A DNA stretch of 64,000 nt from CAXMMR01 sp965198995 (GTDB lineage: Bacteria > Pseudomonadota > Alphaproteobacteria > Acetobacterales > Acetobacteraceae), in contig CBDAQG010000002.1 of assembly GCA_965198995.1 (NCBI GenBank), positions 806,001 to 870,000 on the forward strand, in the 5' to 3' direction. This document shows, one piece after another, positions 9,854 through 17,219 of this stretch. The position numbers and the translations under genes were made by a program. Each line of letters opens with the position of its first letter. Positions within the stretch are counted from its first letter, which is position 1. The notes beneath the pieces are model-generated. The model was not told the DNA's origin. It did not search any database and saw only the letters and a list, made by a program, of their open reading frames with translations.

Positions 9854-11008
9854 TCACTCCGCCTCTCGCCGTAGCCGGCGCAGCGCCGCCTGGCTCCGCG
9901 GGCCGGCGATCCCCAGGATGGGCGGCTGCGCGGGCCGCGCCGGCTCGGCCAGCGCGTCCTGCAGCGCCAGCTCCAGCGCGTCGCCGCGCCCACGCTGCAC
10001 CGTGCCGGCGAGCTTGCGCACCGGGCGCGACAGCCGCCACGACGTGCTCTGATAGGTGCGGGTGAGCAGGCCCTGCAGGTGCGCGGTGTGCGCCGCCGCC
10101 GCCGCCACCTCCTGCTCGGCCCGGCGCAGCGCCGCGTCGCGCTCCCGTCGCGCCCGCTCGGCCGCCTCCAGCGCCCGCTCGGCCCGCCGCCCGGCTTGAC
10201 CCACCTGCCGCTCGGCGGCCAGCAGGCCGCGATGCAGCGCGCTCTCCGCCTCCGCCACCCGCCGCGCCGCCGCCAGCGCCTGCCGCCGCGGCTCGTCGTC
10301 GGCGCGGACGAAGCGGTCGAAGACGTTGGGCGGTGCGGCAAAAGCCGGCCGCAGCGCCGAGTGCTCCTCGGCCAGCACGTAGAAGCGGTTCAAGCCGTCG
10401 AAATACACCTCCACGTAGCCGCCGGCCGTGAGCACGTCCTCCCACTCGGCATGGGTCTGCACCTGGCTGTTCGGCTTGGTCGCCTCGATCAGCACGATGC
10501 GCGGCCGCAGCCGCGGCAGGTCGGCACCCGTCAGCACCGCCCGCTCCATCCCCTCGACGTCGACCTTGAGGAAGTCGATCGGCCCCAGCCCGTGCGCTGC
10601 CGCCAGCCGGTCGATCCGGTGCACCGGCACCTCGAACGCCACCGCCTCCAGCCCGTCCGCCCGATGCTGCGCCGCGGTCGCCGCGTCGCCGGTCGACAGC
10701 CCGCTGGCCGGGTAGGCCCAGAAGCTGAGGGTGCCCTCGGCGTCGCCCGCCGCCGCCTGGATGTTGACGTCGCCTGGCCGGGCGCGCGCCAGGCGCGGGA
10801 AATACTCCGGGCTCGGCTCGATGTTCAGGCCGCGCCAGCCGCGCAGGTGGAACGCCTGGGTGACGTTGTCCAGCACCGGGTCCCAGGCGCCGACGTCGAT
10901 CCAGGTGCCGGGCCGACGCCGCGGCGAGCCGTCCGGCTCCTGGCCGAGGGCGCGCCACAGCATGACGTCCTCGAAGTTCTGGGCGTAGGAGACGAACGGG
11001 TCGGACAT
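9854..11008 (-). CDS. FkbM family methyltransferase with coiled-coil tail
   Basis: The 384-residue protein begins MSDPFVSYAQNFEDVMLWRAL, then WIDVGAWDPVLDNVTQAF, the SAM-binding start of the FkbM (Methyltransf_21) fold. LRGWRGLNIEPSPEYF and DFLKVDVEGMERAVL are further family blocks. After about residue 225 comes an Ala/Arg/Glu-rich heptad region typical of a coiled coil, ending TYQSTSWRLSRPVRKL, a segment common in surface-polysaccharide glycosyltransferases. It likely O-methylates a glycan made by the adjacent glycosyltransferase. The start at 11008 follows GGGCGGGG. Confidence 0.9.
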   Translation of the reverse strand: MSDPFVSYAQNFEDVMLWRALGQEPDGSPRRRPGTWIDVGAWDPVLDNVTQAFHLRGWRGLNIEPSPEYFPRLARARPGDVNIQAAAGDAEGTLSFWAYPASGLSTGDAATAAQHRADGLEAVAFEVPVHRIDRLAAAHGLGPIDFLKVDVEGMERAVLTGADLPRLRPRIVLIEATKPNSQVQTHAEWEDVLTAGGYVEVYFDGLNRFYVLAEEHSALRPAFAAPPNVFDRFVRADDEPRRQALAAARRVAEAESALHRGLLAAERQVGQAGRRAERALEAAERARRERDAALRRAEQEVAAAAAHTAHLQGLLTRTYQSTSWRLSRPVRKLAGTVQRGRGDALELALQDALAEPARPAQPPILGIAGPRSQAALRRLRREAE

Positions 11009-11051
11009 CGCCCCGCCCTGGTAGATCAGCCGCCGGCGCCACGCCAGCGCA

Positions 11052-11600
11052 TCATGCGGAAAGCCCCGCACTGCGACGCGCCCGCCACGCCGCGGCACTC
11101 TGCCCCCACAGCTCAACCTCGTCCTGGCCATACGGCTCGGGCAGCCGAGCCGAGCCGAGCGGCGCCGAGCCCAGCCGCACCGCCACCTTCGCCGAAGCGG
11201 GATTGCGCGGATCGATCAGGTGGATGAACCGCTCCCAGCCCTGCGTGTCCAGCGTCCAGTCGATCGCCGCCGCCGCCGCCTCGGTGGCGTAGCCCTGTCC
11301 CCAGGCATCCCGCACCAGTCCCCAGCCGATCTCGCGATCGGGCCAGCCCTCCGGGAACAGCGGGCCGACGCGTCCCATCCAACGGCCCGAGCTGCGCTCG
11401 ACCACCGAGAACATGCCGTAGCCGCGCAGCGACCAGCAGCCGGCGTTCGCCATCAACCCCCGCCAGACCGTTGGGCGCGGCTGCACGCCGCCGATGAAGC
11501 GCGCCACCGGCTCGTCGGCCATCATCGCCGACCAGGCGTCCAGATCCGCCTCCAGCGGCGGCCGCAGCACCAGCCGCGCGGTTTGCAGCGAGACGATCAC
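11052..11600 (-). CDS. GNAT family N-acetyltransferase (RimJ/RimL type)
   Basis: The 182-residue protein starts at a GTG (11600) behind GAGGAG: VIVSLQTARLVLRPP. ERSSGRWMGRVGPLFPEGW and EIGWGLVRDAWGQGYATEAA (acetyl-CoA binding motif A, with Q/RxxGxA) follow, then FIHLIDPRNPASAKVAVRLG. This is the Acetyltransf_3 pattern of enzymes that acetylate N-termini or small molecules; the substrate is unknown. It starts 8 bp after the PPK2 stop, so it is probably in the same transcript. Confidence 0.9.
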   Translation of the reverse strand: MIVSLQTARLVLRPPLEADLDAWSAMMADEPVARFIGGVQPRPTVWRGLMANAGCWSLRGYGMFSVVERSSGRWMGRVGPLFPEGWPDREIGWGLVRDAWGQGYATEAAAAAIDWTLDTQGWERFIHLIDPRNPASAKVAVRLGSAPLGSARLPEPYGQDEVELWGQSAAAWRARRSAGLSA

Positions 11601-11608
11601 CGGCTCCT

Positions 11609-12484
11609 CTACTCGGATGCTTCGAGGGTCTTCCGCGCCTCGTTGAGCCGCGACGTCTCCTCCGTCGACAGCTCCGGCACCTGCAGGTCGAGCCGCTCCA
11701 GCGCATGGATCAGCGCCTCGACGACGACCAGGTGGGCGTACCATTTGTGGTCAGCCGGCACCACGTACCACGGCGCCTGCTTGCTCGCCGTCGCCGCGAT
11801 CGCCGCCTCGTAGGCGTCCTGGTAATCCTCCCAGCGCTCGCGCTCGTGCAAATCCGCGGCGCTGAACTTCCACAGCTTCTCCGGATCATCCAGCCGCGCC
11901 AGGAAGCGCCGCCGCTGCTCCGCCTTGGAGAGATGCAGGAAGACCTTGACGATCGTCGTGCCCTGCCGCGCCAGGTAAGCCTCAAAGTTGGCGATGTCGG
12001 CCAAGCGATGCCGCCAGAACGCCGCACTGCCGCTGCCCTCGGGAAGGTGCTGCGCCTCCAGCATCTCGGGATGCACCCGGCAGATCAGCACCTCCTCGTA
12101 ATGGCTGCGGTTGAAGAGGCCGATCATGCCGCGCCGCGGCGCAGCCGCATGCACCCGCCACAGAAAGTCATGCGCCAGCTCCACCGGCCCAGGTGCCTTG
12201 AACGCCGTCACCTGCACGCCCTGCGGGTTCACCCCCGTCATCACGTGCTTGATCGTGCCGTCCTTGCCCGCCGCGTCCATCGCCTGCAGCACCACCAGCA
12301 GCGCATGCCGCCGCTCGGCGAACAGCTTGCCCTGGAGCGCCGACAGCCGCTCGATGCCCGCCGCCAGCAGCGCCTCGCCGGCCGCCGCATCGACGCCGTG
12401 CGCATCGGCCGGATCATGGTCGCGCAGCCGAAAGCCGGCCCCATCGCTGATGCGGTAGCGCCGGAGCGGAACCGGCCTGCTCAC
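11609..12484 (-). CDS. Polyphosphate kinase 2 family protein
   Basis: The 291-residue protein has the PPK2 P-loop QAMDAAGKDGTIKHVM, then GVNPQGVQVTAFKAP, FLWRVHAAAPRRGMIGLFNR and SHYEEVLICRVH, WKFSAADLHERERW and WYVVPADHKWYA. These enzymes transfer phosphate between polyphosphate and nucleotides. The length and single P-loop domain suggest a class that phosphorylates ADP or AMP, but the class is not decided here. It starts at a GTG whose last bases overlap the TGA of the upstream SDR gene (GTGA, 12481-12484), implying translational coupling. Confidence 0.94.
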   Translation of the reverse strand: MSRPVPLRRYRISDGAGFRLRDHDPADAHGVDAAAGEALLAAGIERLSALQGKLFAERRHALLVVLQAMDAAGKDGTIKHVMTGVNPQGVQVTAFKAPGPVELAHDFLWRVHAAAPRRGMIGLFNRSHYEEVLICRVHPEMLEAQHLPEGSGSAAFWRHRLADIANFEAYLARQGTTIVKVFLHLSKAEQRRRFLARLDDPEKLWKFSAADLHERERWEDYQDAYEAAIAATASKQAPWYVVPADHKWYAHLVVVEALIHALERLDLQVPELSTEETSRLNEARKTLEASE

Positions 12485-13230
12485 GCCTGCCGCTTGATCG
12501 CGAAGGGGGCCGAGGCCTGGCAGGTCGGCATCAGCTCGATCCGGTTGACGTTCATGTGCCGCGGCAGCGACGTCGCCCACGCCACCGCCTCGGCGATGTC
12601 CTCCGCGGTGAGCGGCTCGGTGCCCTGGTAGACCGCCGCGGCGCGCCCGGCATCGCCGCCGAACCGCGTCTGGCTGAACTCGGTGCCGCCGCACAGCCCC
12701 GGCTCGATGCTGGTGACCCGCACGTTGCTGCCGACCAGGTCGGCCTTCAGGTTCAGCGTGAACTGGGTCACGAACGCCTTGGTCGCGCCATAGACGTGCC
12801 CGCCGGGATACGGGTAGGTCGCCGCCACCGAGGACAGGTTCACCACGTGCCCGCGGTCGCGCTCCACCATCCCCGGCAGCAGCGCCCGGGTCAGCCGCGC
12901 CAGGCCGGTGACGTTGGTGGCAATCATCCGCTCCCAGTCCGCCGGCTCCGCCTGCCAGGCCGGCGACAGGCCGAGCGCCAGCCCGGCATTGTTCACCAGC
13001 ACGTCGACCTCGCGCCACTCCGCCGGCAGCGAGCCGGGCAGGGCGGCGACCGCCGCCGCCTCGGTCACATCGAGCGCCAGCGGCAGCAACGCGGCTCCCA
13101 GCTCGTCACGCAACGCCCCGAGCTTCTCCACCCGGCGCGCGGCCGCAACGACACGGTGGCCGTCGGCGACGAAGCGCCGCGCGATCGCCGCGCCAAACCC
13201 CGCCGACGCGCCGGTGACGAGCACGATCAT
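12481..13230 (-). CDS. SDR family oxidoreductase, YdfG-like
   Basis: This is a 249-residue classical short-chain dehydrogenase. It has the nucleotide-binding LVTGASAGFGAAIARRF, NNAGLALG, NLSSVAATYPY, the YxxxK catalytic pair in VYGATKAF, and EPGLCGGTEFSQTRF. ARR after the second beta strand suggests NADP(H). The closest pattern I recognise is YdfG, a 3-hydroxy acid (L-allo-threonine) dehydrogenase, although the substrate is inference. The ATG at 13230 follows AGGAGAG; residues further upstream come from the AT-rich repeat. It is coupled to PPK2 by a 4-bp overlap. Confidence 0.92.
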   Translation of the reverse strand: MIVLVTGASAGFGAAIARRFVADGHRVVAAARRVEKLGALRDELGAALLPLALDVTEAAAVAALPGSLPAEWREVDVLVNNAGLALGLSPAWQAEPADWERMIATNVTGLARLTRALLPGMVERDRGHVVNLSSVAATYPYPGGHVYGATKAFVTQFTLNLKADLVGSNVRVTSIEPGLCGGTEFSQTRFGGDAGRAAAVYQGTEPLTAEDIAEAVAWATSLPRHMNVNRIELMPTCQASAPFAIKRQA

Positions 13231-13252
13231 CCTGAACTCTCCTGAGGTGCGG

Positions 13253-13383
13253 GGAAGGAAGGGCTTCTTTTTTGAAAACAAGAAGCAAAAAACTTTTGTC
13301 CCCTGGAGTGTGCCCCGGCCGAATGATTTCCTCTACGGGCAGAAGTTTTTTGGTTCTTTTTTTCAAAAAAGAACCGCTTCCTT
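13253..13383. repeat. AT-rich inverted-arm element, copy 2
   Basis: The left arm at 13261-13300 (GGCTTCTTTTTTG...CAAAAAACTTTTG) and the right arm at 13340-13383 (AGAAGTTTTTTGGTTC...AAAAGAACCGCTTCC) are inverted. They enclose about 40 bp with no resemblance to the spacer of copy 1. The right arm touches the stop codon of the next gene. Confidence 0.8.
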
Positions 13384-14232
13384 CTAAGGCGGATCAAGCC
13401 GCACCGAGACCGGGCAATGGTCAGACAAGCGATCCTTGTAGTCCGCCGTCTGCTGATAGGTCAGCACGCGCAGGCTGCCCGGCTGCAGCCAGCCGCGCGC
13501 CGCCCCGCCCAGCAGCAGGTGATCGATGAAGTCCTCGCCGCCCCAGCACGGGCTCGCCTGCCCGGCCGTGACCAGGGTGAGCGGCGCCGCGGCGTCCAGC
13601 GCGCCGAGCACCGGGTCGCCCGGCAGGTCCATCCGCCGGTTGAAGTCGCCCATCACCAGATAGGGCACGCCCTCGCTCTGCCGATGCGCCACCCAGTCCG
13701 CGACCACCGGCACCTGCTCGGCGAGCGTCTGGCAGGCGCGCCGCCGGCTTGCCAGCGCGTCCGCCCAGCAGCCGGTCTTGAGATGCACCACCAGCACCCG
13801 CAGCCGCTGGCCGTCCGGCAGGCCGAGCGTCACGTCCAGCCCGTTGCGCAGCCGGTGCTTGGCCTCCGGCGTCGTGTCGAGCGCCGTCACGTCCGGATTA
13901 CGCGTGAGCGTGATGCCGCGCCGCACCGCGATGCCCACCTGCTGCGTCACCGCCTCGTCGATGAAGGCGAGCTGATAGCGCGCCGGGTCGAACAGCCGTC
14001 CGGCCGCCGACGCGCCGTCCACCTCCTGCAGCCCGACCACGTCGGCATCCAAGCGCTCCGCATAGCCCCGCAGCAGGCCAAAATCACCCGCCGCACGCAC
14101 CGTGACGTCGTCCGGCAGGTCGGCCTCGTCATGGCCCCGCGCAGTCAGCCAGTTGAGGTTCCAAGTCGCCACCTTGATCGGCGCCGCCGCCGCATTGGCG
14201 GCAAGAAGGAGAAGCAGAATCAGAGTTTTCAC
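13384..14232 (-). CDS. Secreted endonuclease/exonuclease/phosphatase-family hydrolase
   Basis: The 282-residue protein has a Sec signal peptide (KTLILLLLLAANAAAA). The EEP fold follows: IKVATWNLNWL (metal-binding Asn), VVGLQEVDG (catalytic Glu), VVHLKTGCW, YLVMGDFNRRMD and the terminal DRLSDHCPVSV (Asp-His pair). Metal-dependent phosphodiester or phosphomonoester hydrolysis in the periplasm is likely; the substrate is unknown. I chose the GTG at 14232 for the best signal peptide; an ATG at 14259 is the alternative. No Shine-Dalgarno is clear for either. Confidence 0.88.
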   Translation of the reverse strand: MKTLILLLLLAANAAAAPIKVATWNLNWLTARGHDEADLPDDVTVRAAGDFGLLRGYAERLDADVVGLQEVDGASAAGRLFDPARYQLAFIDEAVTQQVGIAVRRGITLTRNPDVTALDTTPEAKHRLRNGLDVTLGLPDGQRLRVLVVHLKTGCWADALASRRRACQTLAEQVPVVADWVAHRQSEGVPYLVMGDFNRRMDLPGDPVLGALDAAAPLTLVTAGQASPCWGGEDFIDHLLLGGAARGWLQPGSLRVLTYQQTADYKDRLSDHCPVSVRLDPP

Positions 14233-14298
14233 AGGTGTTCGCGTCCAGCTTGCACACATCTGTGCACCGGTTCGCCCCTGGATCAAGGAAGGTAAGGA

Positions 14299-14379
14299 AT
14301 GGGGTCTGAGGCCTCGGCCGTGACGGGCGGATGCACGCTGACGCGTGACGGCGGCCAGAGGCAGAGCCTCTGGCCTTCC
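14299..14379. repeat. GC-rich double-hairpin element, interrupted copy
   Basis: Read on the minus strand it has CCAGAGGC-TCT-GCCTCTGG and, later, GGCCGAGGCCTCAGACCCC, the usual two modules. A stretch of about 35 bp separates them (GTGACGGGCGGATGCACGCT...GCGTGACGG on the plus strand). That insert resembles the last unit of the tandem array at 41235-41258. Confidence 0.7.
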
Positions 14380-14381
14380 GG

Positions 14382-14996
14382 CTACGCCGCCGGCCGATAC
14401 TCAAATCGCCCCGGCCCGAAATCCGGATCGCGCCTCAGGTTGTGCAAATCCAGCACCGTGAGCTGGTTGTTGCGGTCCCTGATCGTCACCCCGACCAGCG
14501 CCAGCGGCTGGTCGCTGAACCGCAGCGTCAGCGTCCCCTGTCCCGGTGTCGCCGCCTTGACGAGGCTGAGTTGCAGGCTGCCGGGCTGGCGCTGCAGCGC
14601 GGTCACCAGCACCGGCCCGCTGAACGGAATGTGCTGGGCGAGCAGGATGTCGAGCGGCGTGCGCGCCACCGGCAGCGTGGTGGTGGAGTGGGTCAGCGGG
14701 TCCGCCACCAGCAGCCGCCCGCGCGCCGCCAGGATGGTTCGCGGTCCCGGCCGGTCGTACTCCACCCGCAGCCGTCCGGGCCGGTCCACCCAGACGAAGC
14801 CGCGCGCGTCCCCCTCCGGCCCGACCTGGCTGAAGTCGCCGGCGAAGCGCTGCAGCCCGTCCATGTAGGCCGAGATCTGCGCCAGCGCCGTCTGGTCGTC
14901 CGCGCTCAGCACGGCGGCCGGCGGCGCCACCGCGCAGCCCGACAGCAGAACGGCGCCGAGCAGCACCACCCAGCCCATCACCCCCTGCAAGCGCAT
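14382..14996 (-). CDS. lolA: Outer-membrane lipoprotein carrier LolA family, with lipobox
   Basis: The 204-residue protein ferries lipoproteins across the periplasm. After the signal peptide come ALAQISAYMDGLQRFAGDFSQ, GDARGFVWVDRPGRLRVEY and the periodic beta strands of the LolA half-barrel. LVADPLTHSTTTLPVARTPLDILL is the typical YDPDLxQ...TP region. Its signal peptide ends LLSGC with Cys21, a consensus lipobox, which is unusual for a soluble carrier. The start at 14996 lies just after the helicase stop (15007), so the two are probably co-transcribed. Confidence 0.9.
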   Translation of the reverse strand: MRLQGVMGWVVLLGAVLLSGCAVAPPAAVLSADDQTALAQISAYMDGLQRFAGDFSQVGPEGDARGFVWVDRPGRLRVEYDRPGPRTILAARGRLLVADPLTHSTTTLPVARTPLDILLAQHIPFSGPVLVTALQRQPGSLQLSLVKAATPGQGTLTLRFSDQPLALVGVTIRDRNNQLTVLDLHNLRRDPDFGPGRFEYRPAA

Positions 14997-15006
14997 GAAA
15001 GAGCCC

Positions 15007-16995
15007 TTAATCCTGCGACGCGGCCGCGCCAATCCGGCCGGCTCCACAGCGGTGCAGGAACGCGGCCACCCTGTCCAGCACGGCCGGGTCGCGCGTCGGG
15101 TCGGCCGCATCGCCGGGCGGCACGAACAGCACCGTCTCATAGCGCGCCCGGGTCATCAGCACCCGGTAGGTGTTGCGCTGGTTGGCCGCCGCCTCCTCGC
15201 CGCGCACCACCTGCCAGCGTGTGCCGACGAAACGCCGCGGCTGCCAGGCCGCCTCGCCCGGAACGCGGATCAGGTCGGCGTCCCAGCACAGCCCGGCGAC
15301 GTCGAGCTCGAGCCCCTGGCAGGAGAACTCGGTCGCCACCAGCTCGAGCGCGTCCGAGGCGCGCACGTCGGCTGGAAAACGGTCGAGGAACCAGCGCGCC
15401 ACCGCCTTCTCGTCCATATGCGGCAGCTCGGCGCCCAGCCCCTCCGCCCGCAGCCGCCGCGCACCCGAGCTCGCCAGCAAGCCGCACCGGCGCGTGCCGC
15501 GCGCAAGGCGACGCAGCGCGCTGCGGGTCTCGCGCAGGCTCCGACTGATCAGGAACGGCACGCCGCCAGCCGCCTCGGCAATCGCGCGGGCTTGGCCGTC
15601 ATCGCCCCGCAGCACGGCATCCGCCCAGCTTGGCGCCGCCGCGCTGCGGATCGCCCGCATTGGCACCGCCAGATGCAGCGCCGGCGTCACGGTGAGCCCG
15701 GGCACGGCGCCGAGGCGCTGACGCGCATCCGGCTGGGTCAGCAGGTCGGGCGCGGCATGCGCCATCCAGTCCGGCCGCCGCCGCAGCGCCCGCCCCCATT
15801 CGGCCAGCCCGCCTTCGCCGTCATGGATCTCCTGCCCGCCACCGACCAGGCAGATGATCACGCACCAGGACTCCGCCGTGCGATCATGCCGCGCCAGCGC
15901 GTCCAGCAGGTGGCCGGGCTCTGAGTCGGTCAGCCGCGGCACCCGGTCGCGCGATTTGCGCACCGCGTGCGCGACAGACCAGCTCCGCTGCGCCTCATCC
16001 ACCACTACCACCCGCTCGGACGGCACGTGGTCATGCAGGACGTAGTGATCGCGAAATCGCGGCAGCGCCTGGATCAGCCCCTCCATCCGCTGCCGCGCCA
16101 CCCGCGCCGGCACGCCACGGCCGATCGCATCCCGCGCCAGCGCCTCGCGCAGCACGTGCACCAGGGTTGGGTTGCCGGTCAGGAAGGTGGCCTCGCCAGC
16201 GAACGCGGCGTTCAGCCCGCACAGCGTCTTGCCGGCGCCGGGGATGCCGGTGACGAACACGATGTGCCGCTCGCCGGTGTGCCGCGCTCGCTCGATCACC
16301 GCATCGAGCGCGCGCGAGGTTGTGCCGAGGCTGTCCGCATCGGCGCGCGCGGCCGCGATCTCGGCGACGCCGTGGCGGCTGTAGAGCATGCGCGCCGCCT
16401 CGATCAAAGTCGGCACCGGCCGATACGCCGCCGCCATCCAGACCGCTGGCTCGAGCGGTCGCGTGGGTGCGGCGAACATCGCCCCGAGCTCGGCCAGCAG
16501 CGCCGGCAGGTTGGCCGCGTTCGCCCGCTGCACCGGCAGCACCGTGCCCGGCAGTGCCAGCACGCCGGCGCTCGGCGCCATCCGCCCCTGCGGCGCCACC
16601 AGGATCGGCACGATCGGCCAGCCACGGCTGCCGGCATGGAAATCCTGCAGGTCAAGCGCGGTGTCGTCGGCCTGCTCAAGCCCGGCGCGGCTGAAGCCGG
16701 CGGTCAAGCCCGACTTGATCTCGATCACCAGCACGGCGCGATCGGTCAGCAGGATCGCATCCGCCCGCCGGCCCAGCCGCAGCAGCGGATACTCCAGCAG
16801 CAGGTGCCAGCTCGCCGCCGCCGGCAGGGCCGACAGCGCCGCCCGCAGCACCGCGATGGTGGTTTCCCAGGCGCGTAGCTGGGCCGCCTCGCCGGTGCGG
16901 TAGTGACGCTGCTGCGCCAAGGCCAGCGCGCCGACGATCGACGCCGGCTCGGTGCGGAGAAACTGGTCGACGGCGGCGTCCCAGAAGGCAGGCAT
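15007..16995 (-). CDS. DUF2075-family helicase with N-terminal PD-(D/E)XK-like nuclease
   Basis: The 662-residue protein joins two modules. Residues 60-100 show LLLEYPLLRLGRRADAILL...VIEIKSG, giving Glu68, Asp79, Glu92-x-Lys94, the PD-(D/E)XK nuclease signature. From about 245 comes a UvrD/Schlafen-like NTPase: Walker A GIPGAGKT (250-257), Walker B VVVDEAQRSW (DEAQ 333-336), and C-terminal EFSCQGLELDVAGLCWD and NTYRVLMTRARYETVLFVP. This matches DUF2075 proteins, several of which sit in defence loci, but no partner gene is visible here. A DNA repair or defence role is inference. Confidence 0.88.
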   Translation of the reverse strand: MPAFWDAAVDQFLRTEPASIVGALALAQQRHYRTGEAAQLRAWETTIAVLRAALSALPAAASWHLLLEYPLLRLGRRADAILLTDRAVLVIEIKSGLTAGFSRAGLEQADDTALDLQDFHAGSRGWPIVPILVAPQGRMAPSAGVLALPGTVLPVQRANAANLPALLAELGAMFAAPTRPLEPAVWMAAAYRPVPTLIEAARMLYSRHGVAEIAAARADADSLGTTSRALDAVIERARHTGERHIVFVTGIPGAGKTLCGLNAAFAGEATFLTGNPTLVHVLREALARDAIGRGVPARVARQRMEGLIQALPRFRDHYVLHDHVPSERVVVVDEAQRSWSVAHAVRKSRDRVPRLTDSEPGHLLDALARHDRTAESWCVIICLVGGGQEIHDGEGGLAEWGRALRRRPDWMAHAAPDLLTQPDARQRLGAVPGLTVTPALHLAVPMRAIRSAAAPSWADAVLRGDDGQARAIAEAAGGVPFLISRSLRETRSALRRLARGTRRCGLLASSGARRLRAEGLGAELPHMDEKAVARWFLDRFPADVRASDALELVATEFSCQGLELDVAGLCWDADLIRVPGEAAWQPRRFVGTRWQVVRGEEAAANQRNTYRVLMTRARYETVLFVPPGDAADPTRDPAVLDRVAAFLHRCGAGRIGAAASQD

Positions 16996-17219
16996 GGATG
17001 CGTCCGATCACCGCGCTCGTGCCGCCCAGCCGATCACCCCGCCGACCCGATCCGCAAGTCGCGGCAGCGCGGATGATCGGCACGGCGCCGACCACGGCCT
17101 GCGGGACGCGCCGCTCGTTCAGCAATTTGACGCAAATGGGTGCGACAATTCGGTGCATGATTGATCATCGTATGTGCCGGCGCATCGACCGCCCGGCCGC
17201 CGCAGCGTAATCGAAGCGC

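Noticed and set aside
11609..13018. A 469-residue frame joining SDR region and PPK2
   Set aside because: The first part is the SDR gene read in the wrong frame; the true PPK2 start is the GTG at 12484.
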